Assembly (NCBI RefSeq): GCF_001039355.2
Contig: NW_019773736.1
Span: forward strand, 135,457 to 190,062
Direction: 5' to 3'
Length of the DNA: 54,606 nucleotides
Origin: Lingula anatina
Lineage: Eukaryota > Brachiopoda > Lingulata > Lingulida > Lingulidae
Made by a program: the position numbers and the translations under genes. Of the stretch, positions 1-9,841 are shown in pieces (position 1 is the first letter of the stretch; every line of letters starts with the position of its first letter). The notes beneath the pieces were generated by a model. The model saw only the letters and a program-made list of their open reading frames with translations, was not told where the DNA came from and made no database searches.

Positions 1-31
<31 letters not shown>

Positions 32-100
32 CTGCTCACCTCTCTCCTCTCTCTCTCGATCTCTTCATCTCTCTCACACACATAAACACATCTCTCTCTC

Positions 101-140
<40 letters not shown>
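1..140. repeat. CA, CT and TG microsatellites
   Basis: (CA)15 at 1-30, CT-rich 38-100, (TG)n 103-139. Small ORFs here are repeat translations. Confidence 0.97.
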
Positions 141-148
141 CCACTCAC

Positions 149-289
149 TTGGTCCAGATAGTATCTAGAACTCCTGCACTGGTTGGTAATCCCACTACAG
201 AAGCAGGACAGACAGCCATCAGGATTGCTAGGAGCCATGTAGAAGGTGCCTGGTTTACAGCGATCACAGTCCCGGCCCATAGCATTTTC
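149..289 (-). CDS. HSPG2: Perlecan exon: LE half-module leading into L4-3 (off-window)
   Basis: This 141-bp exon (phase 0-0) encodes ENAMGRDCDRCKPGTFYMA, then NPDGCLSCFCSGITNQC and RSSRYYLDQ. The same exon type precedes L4-1 and L4-2, so a third laminin IV domain is expected beyond the left edge. Acceptor TTTTCCAG, donor GTGAGT. A (CA)n tract, in sense orientation, begins about 9 nt past the donor. Confidence 0.93.
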
Positions 290-663
290 CTGGAAAATTT
301 ATTTCAAAAAATAAAATTGTCAACCTGTTCTCTCTATTTCTGTGTCTATTTATGGTGAATCATACCCATTTTCCTTCTGGGGGAAGGGGGGTTAATTAAA
401 AGTAAATGCAAATAAACAGATTAAATAATCAAAATAATATATCAAGTTTATCCCTGTTGCAATACAATGCAAATTTACTGTGTAAGTTAGCTAATTCATA
501 TCAGTTTGTTTGGTACTTTAACCCATTCATTTAATTACCAAAGTATAACTTTCATTATTCATGTATGACTATTTTTCTTTCTGTCTTATTTAATGTTCTT
601 ATTATATTTTTTCCTTTTTTCTCTCTTTCTTTTATCTTTTTTCTCTCTTGTTAAAAAACTAAC

Positions 664-761
664 CCTGCAAGTGCACTGTTTGGTAACAGAATCACATCTC
701 TCCATCATGCCTGGCATGGTGCCACCTTGATCACACTGACACAGTGGGGCTGGGGGAGTGG
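664..761 (-). CDS. HSPG2: Perlecan exon: LE segment
   Basis: This 98-bp exon (phase 1 in, phase 0 out) encodes TPPAPLCQCDQGGTMPG, then MMERCDSVTKQCTCR. It is the cassette 2 counterpart of the 65-bp exon 7285-7349, with a longer lead. Acceptor TATTTCAG, donor GTTAGT. A decayed copy of much of this exon lies directly upstream in the transcript (811-920). Confidence 0.88.
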
Positions 762-810
762 CTGAAATAACAATGACAGTATTTACAATATCAGTTGTTT
801 CAGTTACAAC

Positions 811-920
811 ATCATGCCTGGCAAGGTACCGCCTTGATAAAACAAACACAGAAGAATGGGGTTGTGGCTGAAAAATTATTTTATCTGTATTTGCTATAAT
901 CAGTTGTTACAGTTACAATT
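811..920 (-). pseudogene. Decayed tandem copy of the LE exon at 664-761
   Basis: The plus strand from about 811 (atcatgcctggcaaggtacc) repeats about 704-770 (atcatgcctggcatggtgcc) together with its downstream flank (atcagttgtt.cagttaca). The copy keeps a TTTTTCAG acceptor, but in the matching frame it loses the cysteine pattern and meets a stop codon (CQA then TGA). It is therefore a dead exon fragment in an intron. Confidence 0.65.
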
Positions 921-1107
921 TGCCATGCAGAGTTCATGTAACAAATACCATAAATTTTTGCCAAATTCATGAGACATTACAATTTGCCAGGCAAGATACC
1001 TGGAATTCACATAACAAATATATAAGTATAACAGATTCTGTTACCATTCATCATCTAATTTACTTTCATATTATAAAGCCTTAAATTCATCATCGTTATT
1101 TACTTAC

Positions 1108-1166
1108 TGATGGGTATACAGCGGCTCCCAAGTTGGAGTGGATTTCCAGTAAATCCAGAGGCACAT
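1108..1166 (-). CDS. HSPG2: Perlecan exon: short LE segment
   Basis: This 59-bp exon (phase 2 in, phase 1 out) encodes CASGFTGNPLQLGSRCIPI. It aligns with the second half of exon 7877-8013, so cassette 2 has one more intron here. Acceptor ATTTCAAG, donor GTAAGT. Confidence 0.88.
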
Positions 1167-1548
1167 CTTGAAATAAAGTTTAAAATACAATGTAACATAA
1201 AAGTAGAAAACTAATAGTAGGACACATCAAAATTATCCTCTTTAATCATATCAAACCATTATGTTTACATAATACTAGACAAACACTATATTTTTCAATA
1301 CTCCTAATACTGTAACAGTCAAAGGTTGATTTTGTTTCTATTGCATTGTATTGTAATGTTTGTTTTGCAGTGCATCATATTGCATTGTAAATATATTGTG
1401 TATTTTATTATACATACACAAACAATATAAAACATCAATTAAGCATGATAATATGGTGAAAATGAGTTATGTATTCCTAAAAAATTATGGTTAATTGCAA
1501 AATCTAATGTACTGAACGGCCGCGTGATAATTGACCACCACCACTGAC

Positions 1549-1635
1549 CTTTCACACCTCCTTCCTGTGTAGCCAGTTGGACACTGTGTACAGGTCACCT
1601 GGTTGTCTGAGGACAGGACACATGTGGGGCTGAAC
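1549..1635 (-). CDS. HSPG2: Perlecan exon: LE segment
   Basis: This 87-bp exon (phase 2-2) encodes FSPTCVLSSDNQVTCTQC and PTGYTGRRCE. It aligns with the first half of the single exon 7877-8013 in cassette 1. Acceptor TTTCCCAG, donor GTCAGT. Choosing this acceptor gives QFSPTC across the junction; an in-frame alternative AG six bases further in is possible. Confidence 0.9.
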
Positions 1636-1787
1636 CTGGGAAACAGACAATTTAAATATTTTGAAACATGATTCAGAATTATGACATTAAATATGTGTTA
1701 TGATGGTGCATATGATCAATCTCGAGAAATAGAACACTGTCAAAAGTCGAATGTTTCAAACTTATGGGCAACAAGAGAGCACTTCAA

Positions 1788-2073
1788 GACTGTGTTCCCA
1801 TAATTTTATCGTAGTAACAGGATCGATTTATCTCAGTGGGTATTCTCGCTAAGGCGCAGACATATGTAATCAGCTTAATTGTCTGGCACACCCCCTCATA
1901 AAGCTACACAAACCACATCATGGCCCACTTAGTTTTCCCGACTTTACCCAAATACTTTCAGTTATGAGGGGGGGGTGCCAGACATTTAAGCCACTTAAAA
2001 TGAATGCAATTTAGCGAGTATCCCTGAGGAGATTGATCGATCCAGCTAGTTTTCTAGGATGATAAGAACACTC
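1788..2073. mobile_element. Palindromic MITE family 1, copy 1
   Basis: The left arm agactgtgttcccata... with aggatcgat is mirrored by ...atcgatccagctag and a degraded right end. Inner arms (aattgtctggcacacc and ggtgccagacatttaag) form a nested palindrome. No ORF of note. It lies in the intron between exons 2128-2255 and 1549-1635. Confidence 0.7.
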
Positions 2074-2127
2074 CCCAAGAGTATATCTATCGATAGTATA
2101 TTTATTGTGATATCTGACAAAACCTAC

Positions 2128-2255
2128 TGGTTGGGTGATCTGGTGAGAGGACAGGGACATGGCTGACAGTCAGATGGTGTCCCTCTAGTGGCATCACCAT
2201 AGTAACCTGGAGCACAGCGCTCACACTGGTCTCCGACAGTGTTGTGTTGACAAGC
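2128..2255 (-). CDS. HSPG2: Perlecan exon: LE module
   Basis: This 128-bp exon (phase 0 in, phase 2 out) encodes [20 protein letters not shown], then [20 protein letters not shown] and PN. It has the H-N-T-x-G-x-x-C-E-R-C core. Same length and phase as 8749-8876. Acceptor TTTCTCAG, donor GTAGGT. Confidence 0.95.
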
Positions 2256-2664
2256 CTGAGAAAGAGAAATCATAATCTGAGATCATACTGGGGTGATGAC
2301 AATATAATTCAATACAGGTTTATGTGAAAAAGAAAACCATCTCTCAGCCAATATTACAAAAACACACAAAATATACAAACAGCATATATGCCAAATACTA
2401 TGCATGCAATATCTGGAAGTTACTTTTGCACATTTTGGTGACAGAATTTTCATGATATATCTATAACTTTACCATACTGTAACTGTATTATTACTATGTA
2501 GTAAATTAATACTATCTGTATGTATCATGCATTGTTCCTGTGCTATCATAATTGTATCTTTGTTTGCAATGTCACTGGTGTAACTAACTCATTATTGTTT
2601 AGTTACTGTAAAGTTGCTGTATTATAAAGTGTCATTATTGTATTGATACTGTATAGTGTATTAC

Positions 2665-2778
2665 CCTGCAAACTCCATTCTCTGGGTCACAATCATTGGA
2701 ATGTCCATTACATTGACATGGTTCACACAGACCAAGGTACAGACCACCTCTGGTTCTAGTATAGCCCTGGGCACAGTC
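2665..2778 (-). CDS. HSPG2: Perlecan exon: LE module
   Basis: This 114-bp exon (phase 0-0) encodes DCAQGYTRTRGGLYLGLC, then EPCQCNGHSNDCDPENG and VCR. It is a typical LE start (C-x-C-N-G-H-S-N). Acceptor TTCTAG, donor GTAATA. Two decayed copies of the acceptor-side sequence (agtcctagaac) follow at about 2808-2860. Confidence 0.94.
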
Positions 2779-2914
2779 CTAGAACATAAGATTATACAAT
2801 TGTTTACACAGTCCTAGAACACAAGATAATATAATAACAGTTTACATTGTCCTAGAACAGAAAATGATGTAGTCTACCATGAATTTAAAGTAAAACCATA
2901 ACTTGAAGAAAGTA

Positions 2915-2916
<2 letters not shown>

Positions 2917-2953
<37 letters not shown>
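2917..2953. repeat. (GT)n microsatellite
   Basis: Perfect GT dinucleotide run in the intron between exons 3210-3321 and 2665-2778. Confidence 0.97.
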
Positions 2954-2956
<3 letters not shown>

Positions 2957-3209
2957 CAACTTGTCTTATAAGAGACTGGCTAACTGCATGTCCTCCTTCT
3001 CTCTATCTTTTGGTTTCTCCAATTTATACATTCAGTTTCATTCACCTTTCACTCTTTTGGCCAGAATTATCTTATATACAGATCACATAATGTATATCCT
3101 TCTTTCATATATCAATACCTGCACAAACCAAGAAATGCAGGTGGTAATTTTTCAACAGATGGAGCCAGTGTACATCCTATTCCAGCATATGATTGGCTGA
3201 AATTCTTAC

Positions 3210-3321
3210 CTCACAAGACAAGCCCTTGTACCCTCTAGGACAGGTGCACATCTCCACAGCTAGAGCTCTGTCCTGGCCAGTATTACGGTCCTCTGCTATG
3301 TCCATGGAGATGTCCAGCAAC
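3210..3321 (-). CDS. HSPG2: Perlecan exon: end of L4-2 and start of LE
   Basis: This 112-bp exon (phase 2 in, phase 0 out) encodes LLDISMDIAEDRNTGQDRAL, AVEMCTCPRGYKGLSCE. The L4 insert ends in V-E-x-C-x-C-P-x-G-Y-x-G-x-S-C-E, the return to LE, as in exon 9459-9570. Acceptor TTTTCAG, donor GTAAGA. Confidence 0.94.
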
Positions 3322-3782
3322 CTGAAAATATATGGGAAATTAGAAAGAATACAATATTGATAAAACATTTATACAGCATGGGTATGCATGAAGTTTGTTC
3401 AAGGATTTCCATTGTCTCTGAAGGCACTGTAACATCAAACTCTGTATTTTTAGCATTCCTTCTTTAGTCACTCCTTTCAAAGTTAAATAGGCAAGTAAAA
3501 TTTATCAGCTGCAACATAGAGTTACTGTGGAAGCATCTTCAATCAACAACTATAAATAGAGAGGTCATTTTCTACCATTTTTGGGTAGACCTGTCAACTA
3601 TATTTTTTCAGTCTGTATTTTTTTAACATTAAGCATGGAATTATTAACTTGACCTCAGAATTTAAATTCCTGTACAGAATTTCATACATACTCTTTTTGT
3701 TTTATAAAAGTTCATCAAATTCACAATCTCACTTATACAATTGCATGTAAATATGCAGTTTATTTGCAGATAAAACTGTCAC

Positions 3783-3901
3783 CTGGTTTCCTGAGTTCTC
3801 CCAGTGTACGAGGCCTTAATGAGGATGGCAGACAGATCAGACAGGGCCATCATGATAAACTCTCTGCTGGCAGGGGAACCATCAGGACGCTGCCAGAATT
3901 G
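3783..3901 (-). CDS. HSPG2: Perlecan exon: L4-2, part 4
   Basis: This 119-bp exon (phase 0 in, phase 2 out) encodes QFWQRPDGSPASREFIMMAL, then SDLSAILIKASYTGRTQET. The M-x-x-L-S-D-L-x-A-I-L-I-x-A-S-Y block is the classical laminin IV helix. It lacks the longer RGD-bearing loop of L4-1. Acceptor TTTGCAG, donor GTGACA. Confidence 0.94.
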
Positions 3902-4192
3902 CTGCAAATTGGAACAATATGGCTACAACTCTTAAAATACTACAACATTCTAAACCACAATTTTATCAAAACTGATAGACCAAATAACATGGAATATCCA
4001 TATTCCATAATATTACAACAACATCTACAGTAAACATTAAAATGAAAGACAAGATTTTAACTGATTAATTTCTGACACATTTATGGGTATCTAAAAATGT
4101 TAAGCAAGTTACAAAACCTGTCCTAAGAGAAAATTTATAAAGAGGACAATCTTATTTTAACCATATTACATAATGTACCACTGACAACTTAC

Positions 4193-4276
4193 CTCATAGA
4201 AAGGCACTTGGAAGGACTGCTTAGTTCCAGACAACATGACGTCACTGTGTCTGTATGTCAATGTGATGTCATTACC
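4193..4276 (-). CDS. HSPG2: Perlecan exon: L4-2, part 3
   Basis: This 84-bp exon (phase 0-0) encodes GNDITLTYRHSDVMLSGTKQ and SFQVPFYE, equivalent to the 84-bp L4-1 exon at 10344-10427. Acceptor ATTTCAG, donor GTAAGT. The acceptor and first exon bases are repeated in degenerate form in the intron just upstream in the transcript (4291-4500). Confidence 0.92.
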
Positions 4277-4500
4277 CTGAAATGAATAAGTGTTATGTCA
4301 TCATTCTTAACTAAATGTGTCATGTCATTACCCTGAAATAAATTAATACAATGTCACAGCCCTAAAACAAATGTATGATGTCATTATCTTGCATATAAGT
4401 AAGTGATGTCATATTCCTTAAACTTAATAAAGTTGCGTATGATGTCATACCTTTTAAACAGATATGTGTGATGTTATTTCCCTGGAAATAATAAAGTTTT
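4277..4500 (-). repeat. Degenerate tandem copies of the L4-2 part 3 acceptor region
   Basis: The motif gatgtcattaccctgaaat at the real acceptor (4276/4277) recurs upstream in the transcript as catgtcattaccctgaaata (about 4321-4340), gatgtcattatcttgcata (about 4378), gatgtcatattcctta (about 4404), gatgtcatacctttt (about 4440) and gatgttatttccctgg (about 4471). The nearest copy keeps a full TTTCAG/GG acceptor; using it would add 56 nt and shift the frame. Confidence 0.6.
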
Positions 4501-4585
4501 AAGAAGTTTTGTGTGTATGCAAGATATACCAATTCTGTCTCTCCTGTTCTCATGGTATAAGTAATATTGAAGCACTATCACTTAC

Positions 4586-4675
4586 CACAATGATGACATC
4601 AGGCTCAGTGGTGGGAGCATCTCCAAGGTCAGAGAAGGAGATGGTGAACCTCAAGTTACCACCATAGGCCGTCAC
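4586..4675 (-). CDS. HSPG2: L4-2 part 2 exon, second identical copy (probably assembly duplicate)
   Basis: This 90-bp exon is identical to 5744-5833. In the collapsed gene it continues directly into 4193-4276 (DVIIV then GNDITLTY). Confidence 0.8.
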
Positions 4676-4988
4676 CTAGAATAACAATTTTTATATGCAT
4701 TGGTTTTTTACCTTGTAGCATCTAATATAAGGAACAGTGAAGTTGTTTCGATGGCATTTTCACTGCTTGAGATTTGTTGCTACTTTTATGTTAGACAGTT
4801 ATTGAGACCATGGCAATAATAAAAGATAGATCTGAGTCTGTACATAAAAAGTCAAACATTGCATTCATCAAAAGGTCTGTACTATAAAGATATCAAAATT
4901 CTTATCAGACTTAGTATGATAAAATGCATACAATATCAATACAAAAAACATTATATAATAGCACCAATAACAAACCCATATAACTCAC

Positions 4989-5174
4989 CCTGTCCCCAAG
5001 GAATTTCTGTGGCAGAGACCAGTAGTAAGTGTCCTGAGGCAGGCTGAGCAGGTTCCTATAGACCAGTGACCGACTGGCAGTGTCCACTACCATCCCCTGG
5101 TCATACTGCTGGTCATTCCTCTCAGTGGTCAGTTTAAATCCTTGGGTGTCAAAGGTAGAAAATACAGCACTGAT
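4989..5174 (-). CDS. HSPG2: L4-2 part 1 exon, second identical copy (probably assembly duplicate)
   Basis: This 186-bp exon is identical to 6147-6332 at an offset of 1158. Because both exons of the block are phase 0-0, a gene predictor would splice the duplicates in frame and create a false 92-residue repeat inside L4-2. Confidence 0.8.
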
Positions 5175-5447
5175 CTGGAAAATAACACAATCGGGGACAT
5201 ATAATTCCATTTGAAATGCCTTTCTTACAAAACACATATCTAAAATTGTAGTTCATTTATAATAAACAAAATTAATACAGAAAAAATTTTGTTCTACTTC
5301 AGTTTCAGCCCTATTTTTCTTGTTATCAAACAAGAGAAATGTTTTATTTAATTGGACACATAACGATTTAGTAGACTTTACATTTGGTCCAAAATTTTAG
5401 ACCAATTTAAAAACATTCAATTATGAAATCATCCAAAGGAGATAAAC

Positions 5448-5448
5448 N
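5448..5448. other. Single ambiguous base at the duplication junction
   Basis: A lone N sits exactly between the two 1157-bp copies, which marks a scaffold join rather than a biological boundary. Confidence 0.85.
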
Positions 5449-5743
5449 TGTTATGTCATCATTCTTAACTAAATGTGTCATGTCATTACCCTGAAATAAA
5501 TTAATACAATGTCACAGCCCTAAAACAAATGTATGATGTCATTATCTTGCATATAAGTAAGTGATGTCATATTCCTTAAACTTAATAAAGTTGCGTATGA
5601 TGTCATACCTTTTAAACAGATATGTGTGATGTTATTTCCCTGGAAATAATAAAGTTTTAAGAAGTTTTGTGTGTATGCAAGATATACCAATTCTGTCTCT
5701 CCTGTTCTCATGGTATAAGTAATATTGAAGCACTATCACTTAC

Positions 5744-5833
5744 CACAATGATGACATCAGGCTCAGTGGTGGGAGCATCTCCAAGGTCAGAGAAGGAGAT
5801 GGTGAACCTCAAGTTACCACCATAGGCCGTCAC
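5744..5833 (-). CDS. HSPG2: L4-2 part 2 exon, first of two identical copies
   Basis: This 90-bp exon (phase 0-0) encodes VTAYGGNLRFTISFSDLG, then DAPTTEPDVIIV. The A-Y-G-G-x-L-R-F-T-I-S-F block is diagnostic for laminin IV. Acceptor TTCTAG, donor GTAAGT. The same exon recurs at 4586-4675 in the duplicated block. Confidence 0.85.
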
Positions 5834-6146
5834 CTAGAATAACAATTTTTATATGCATTGGTTTTTTACCTTGTAGCATCTAATATAAGGAACAGTGAAG
5901 TTGTTTCGATGGCATTTTCACTGCTTGAGATTTGTTGCTACTTTTATGTTAGACAGTTATTGAGACCATGGCAATAATAAAAGATAGATCTGAGTCTGTA
6001 CATAAAAAGTCAAACATTGCATTCATCAAAAGGTCTGTACTATAAAGATATCAAAATTCTTATCAGACTTAGTATGATAAAATGCATACAATATCAATAC
6101 AAAAAACATTATATAATAGCACCAATAACAAACCCATATAACTCAC

Positions 6147-6332
6147 CCTGTCCCCAAGGAATTTCTGTGGCAGAGACCAGTAGTAAGTGTCCTGAGGCAG
6201 GCTGAGCAGGTTCCTATAGACCAGTGACCGACTGGCAGTGTCCACTACCATCCCCTGGTCATACTGCTGGTCATTCCTCTCAGTGGTCAGTTTAAATCCT
6301 TGGGTGTCAAAGGTAGAAAATACAGCACTGAT
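6147..6332 (-). CDS. HSPG2: L4-2 part 1 exon, first of two identical copies
   Basis: This 186-bp exon (phase 0-0) encodes ISAVFSTFDTQGFKLTTERN, a middle with DQGMVVDTASRSLVYR, and the L4 hallmark TYYWSLPQKFLGDR. Acceptor TTTTCCAG, donor GTGAGT. It is repeated unchanged at 4989-5174, inside a 1157-bp block duplicated on either side of a single N, so only one copy is probably real. Confidence 0.85.
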
Positions 6333-6723
6333 CTGGAAAATAACACAATCGGGGACATATAATTCCATTTGAAATGCCTTTCTTACAAAACACATATCTA
6401 AAATTGTAGTTCATTTATAATAAACAAAATTAATACAGAAAAAATTTTGTTCTACTTCAGTTTCAGCCCTATTTTTCTTGTTATCAAACAAGAGAAATGT
6501 TTTATTTAATTGGACACATAACGATTTAGTAGACTTTACATTTGGTCCAAAATTTTAGACCAATTTAAAAACATTCAATTATGAAATCATCCAAAGGAGA
6601 TAAACAGTGACCAGAAATTGAACAAATTTACAAAATCCACTGGCCTGGCCACAGTTTAACTGGCATCTGGCAGATGACCAGTGTTACTGTCCCAAACTGA
6701 CACGAGATCCTATGTGTACCAAC

Positions 6724-6864
6724 CTGGGCCCTGTTCCATGTTGTACTGTCACATACTCTGGTGACTGCACTACAGAAGCAGGATATACAGCCGTATGGAT
6801 TGTTCTCTGATAGGAAAAACGTGTTGGCCTTGCACCTGTCACAGTATGGCCCCTCTGTGTTCTC
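6724..6864 (-). CDS. HSPG2: Perlecan exon: LE half-module leading into L4-2
   Basis: This 141-bp exon (phase 0-0) encodes ENTEGPYCDRCKANTFFLS, then NNPYGCISCFCSAVTRVC and DSTTWNRAQ. It ends at the point where L4-2 is inserted. The exon at 149-289 has the same length (141 bp), phase and cysteine pattern. Acceptor CACTCAG, donor GTTGGT. Confidence 0.94.
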
Positions 6865-7284
6865 CTGAGTGATTGAAAATATAAGCCAAAAAGGATCATT
6901 TGCTATTCATAACAAAGTTCAACAAGGGAAGACCAATCTATATTATAAAGCTTTTAATTATGTAATTTTGTATTTGTATGTCATTTATATCATCATTCAA
7001 AATTTTACATCATGGGACAGATGTTTTGTTGTGGTTTCACCCTCTTTGTGTGACATGTCAAACAGACCATTTGATTCTATGTGCAGTGTCAAAGCTTTAA
7101 CTAGCCCACAAACTTATACCAATGCAAAGTTTGCATCATGGTGTATTACTTGTTAAAGGAAAGAATAAAAACACTAAAATAATGGTGTACGCAGATTGCC
7201 TTGTGCACCAACATGACGCAATTAGTGTTATTTAACCAACCACCGAACAAGATAACCTACCAGAGACCTGACACAAACACCCAC

Positions 7285-7349
7285 CTTACACAAACATTGT
7301 CCTCGTCCATCTGGTTGTGGTAAGCGACTGCCAGCTGCATTACATGTCA
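7285..7349 (-). CDS. HSPG2: Perlecan exon: short LE segment
   Basis: This 65-bp exon (phase 1 in, phase 0 out) encodes TCNAAGSRLPQPDGRGQCLC and a final Lys. It supplies the first cysteines of the LE module completed by the next exon (ENTEGPYCDRC). The acceptor CTACTTAAG is weak and the donor is GTGGGT, but frame and cysteine spacing fit both neighbours. Confidence 0.85.
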
Positions 7350-7876
7350 CTTAAGTAGAAAATATAAATAAATACATAAATAAATTAAAACAAGCAGCTT
7401 TTCAAAAAAAATTTATCTCATATTCATGAATCTTAAATTTTACAATTTTAAAGAAACCTTGGATTTTTTACTTTTAATTACTGTTTATTACAATTAAGTT
7501 AGTTTAGCTCTTATTTATATAAAATATATCTTAACCGTTTTTATCTATAAACTTCTTTATGTTGTACAGTCTATTGAACATTTTATGGATTTTAGACTTG
7601 AAATAAATATATTATTATTATTATAAATAAATATATTATTATATTATTATTATTATAAAAATGGAGAAAATAGTGCAAAACTTAGTGAAAGATAAGCACT
7701 AAACAAGTTTGTTAACTTTTACAATACATTGAATGGTTCATGGACATTTACCTTTTTTTAAATTATAAATAATATTTTCTATATATAGAGTTAAATAATT
7801 AACAGTCTTTAAATTATTAATAGTTAACAACATGACATGTTCCAATACCAGATTCTGTCACCTAGAGTGTACCTAC

Positions 7877-8013
7877 CAGTAATTGCGACACAGCGACTTC
7901 CTCTGCGTTGGTAGCCTGGGGCACAGTCACGGCACAATCTGCCCTGGTATCCCGTGGGGCAGCTGCGACATCTCACCTGTCCATCTCCCTCTACATAACA
8001 TTCTCTGGAATTG
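7877..8013 (-). CDS. HSPG2: Perlecan exon: LE modules (end of one, start of next)
   Basis: This 137-bp exon (phase 2 in, phase 1 out) encodes NSRECYVEGDGQVRCRSC, PTGYQGRLCRDCAPGYQRRG and SRCVAIT. The paired cysteine pattern C-x-x-C-x-x-G-Y-x-G-x-x-C is LE-like. In cassette 2 the corresponding sequence is divided by an extra intron into 1549-1635 and 1108-1166. Acceptor TTTCAG, donor GTAGGT. Confidence 0.92.
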
Positions 8014-8748
8014 CTGAAACAGACAAGAAAAAAACTTATAAAGCAAGCTCTATAGAAATTGATTCACAACTGCCAAAACAGATCTGATCTAACTTCTTCT
8101 AGCACTGCTAACATGTGAAAATGTAGCAAACAAAAGACACTAGCCCTTCCCTAAAGTTGCTTCAAAGTGCTACATGTAAATGCTTTACTCAATGTCTTTA
8201 AACCAAGAAGCACGCCTGGTCACATAATAGCTTAAAGTAAATCAGAGTCATAAACAACTTGACAGCAAATAAGGGGTCAATGGGCAGTTAACAGTCTGGA
8301 TGAAACATACAGCAAATCAAGGGCACTAATTAGTACTATTTCCCCCTCAATTATCCTAAAAATAGGTCCTTTACACCAGTACCTGATTATGACCATAAAC
8401 TGTCCTTGAGGGTCACTGACAGTTAACCTGGCTATTAAAGGCTGTCAACCTAGGCCTACTTTTATCTCCATTTAATCAATAAATAGAACTATGTGGTCTA
8501 TTTTTTTCATTTACAAAAACGAAAAAAAAAAAGAAAAAAAAAACAGTCAAGAGACACAAAAGTACATGTAAATGTTGTTTGTTACAGTACTACTAATCAT
8601 TATTATCATTTTTCTTTTTTCTTAACTTAAAATGACTCTCCAAATACCATGGCTTTATATTTTTACTAGAATGGTCCAGAATAGACTCACTATTTAATTC
8701 ACTCACCTTTAACTTTCACTACAAAGTACAAATATTGATTATACTTAC

Positions 8749-8876
8749 GGGTTTCTGGGGTCAGTTAGCGGACAAGGACACACCAAGCAGTCCCCAGGTG
8801 TCCCTCTCCTAGCATCTCCATAGAAACCTGGCTTACACCTCTCACAGTTGTTTCCCTCTGTGTTGTGTTGACAGTT
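8749..8876 (-). CDS. HSPG2: Perlecan exon: LE module
   Basis: This 128-bp exon (phase 0 in, phase 2 out) encodes [20 protein letters not shown], then [25 protein letters not shown]-x-x-C-E-R-C-x-P-G-F-Y-G is the diagnostic LE core. Same length and phase as the cassette 2 exon at 2128-2255. Acceptor CACCAG, donor GTAAGT. Confidence 0.95.
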
Positions 8877-9119
8877 CTGGTGAGAAAATATATTGTAGAA
8901 GTAATTTTTGGGTTTATTATTAATATTTCAAAAGTCTGCATGGGAGTTGCTTTATAACAATCTTTCAGAATCCTTTTGGAGAAAAGATACACAGAAATTA
9001 AAACCACCCCTATTAAACTGACTTGAACTGTTAATATCAAGATTATTTCAAAATAATCTGTCGATAATGACAGAGGCAAGTAAACTGTATTCCAAGAACA
9101 ACAGGGCACATATACTTAC

Positions 9120-9236
9120 AATACAGACTCCCCTATCAGAGTCACACTGGTTGGAGTGACCATTACAGTTACATCCCACACACTGGCCCAGGTAGCGGTT
9201 CCCAGATGGCACACGGCGGAAACCTTGGGCACATTG
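9120..9236 (-). CDS. HSPG2: Perlecan exon: LE module
   Basis: This 117-bp exon (phase 0-0) encodes QCAQGFRRVPSGNRYLGQC, then VGCNCNGHSNQCDSDRG and VCI. The C-x-C-x-G-H-S-N-x-C-D motif is a textbook LE start. Acceptor TTTCAG, donor GTAAGT. Confidence 0.94.
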
Positions 9237-9458
9237 CTGAAATAACATCAGCATATCAGTTTGGATAATGTGAAAATTCCAGGGTTGGAAAAATTGTAGG
9301 AATTAACACAAATTTTGCCTTTTTTTAGTATTGATTGCAATCTTTGCTAAAAAAATGTACCAAAACAAAACAGCGACCAGTAATTAACAAATTCACAACA
9401 TTTTCTTGGCCAAGCAATAAATTTCCTGCCATTTGACCATTGTCTTTTCTGGTCGTAC

Positions 9459-9570
9459 CTCACAGGAAGTCCCAGTATACCCAGTAGGACAGGCGCACTC
9501 TTCCACCAAGAAGGCGCGGCCACGTCCAGTATCCGTGGTCACTGCAGTGTCCAGGAACACATTGCCCAGC
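9459..9570 (-). CDS. HSPG2: Perlecan exon: end of L4-1 and start of LE
   Basis: This 112-bp exon (phase 2 in, phase 0 out) encodes LGNVFLDTAVTTDTGRGRA, then the switch back into LE, EECACPTGYTGTSCE. The L4 insert ends and the interrupted LE module resumes with the C-x-C-P-x-G-Y-x-G-x-x-C-E signature. The matching exon in cassette 2 (3210-3321) is also 112 bp. Acceptor CTCCAG, donor GTACGA. Confidence 0.93.
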
Positions 9571-9841
9571 CTGGAGGAAGGAAAAAAATTTGATTAAAAA
9601 CTTGTATTCTTACAGAAACTTGTCAAGTAATTCTTTTTCATTAACAAGGGAATGTTCTAACATCGTTGCTTGAATTTTCACTTCATATCATTTCATAGTG
9701 TTTATTTTTATTTTTTTGTGTCATTATAAGTTATGAATAACTAATAAATTAGTTATTATCATTCATTTTACCATGACAGCTAACAACTGGACCATAATTT
9801 CTGCCACAGACAACACAAAAACATAACTTTCATACACTGAC

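Larger units (their letters stand above)
290..4192. other. Introns of LE cassette 2 and the L4-2 end
   Basis: AT-rich intron sequence separates the exons from 664 to 3901. Noted contents are the exon relic at 811-920, MITE copy 1 (1788-2073) and a GT run (2917-2953). Nothing else stood out. Confidence 0.6.
4291..5447. repeat. 1157-bp exact direct repeat, copy A (probable assembly duplication)
   Basis: The sequence from tgttatgtcatcattcttaa to ccaaaggagataaac recurs at 5449-6605 with a constant 1158-base offset and no difference that I could see. It contains two L4-2 exons and parts of their introns. The only base between the copies is an N (5448), typical of a join between overlapping contig ends. 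Confidence 0.9.
5449..6605. repeat. 1157-bp exact direct repeat, copy B
   Basis: Second member of the pair described for 4291-5447. It continues into unique intron sequence at 6606 (agtgaccag), so collapsing the two copies restores a plausible single intron before exon 6724-6864. Confidence 0.9.
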
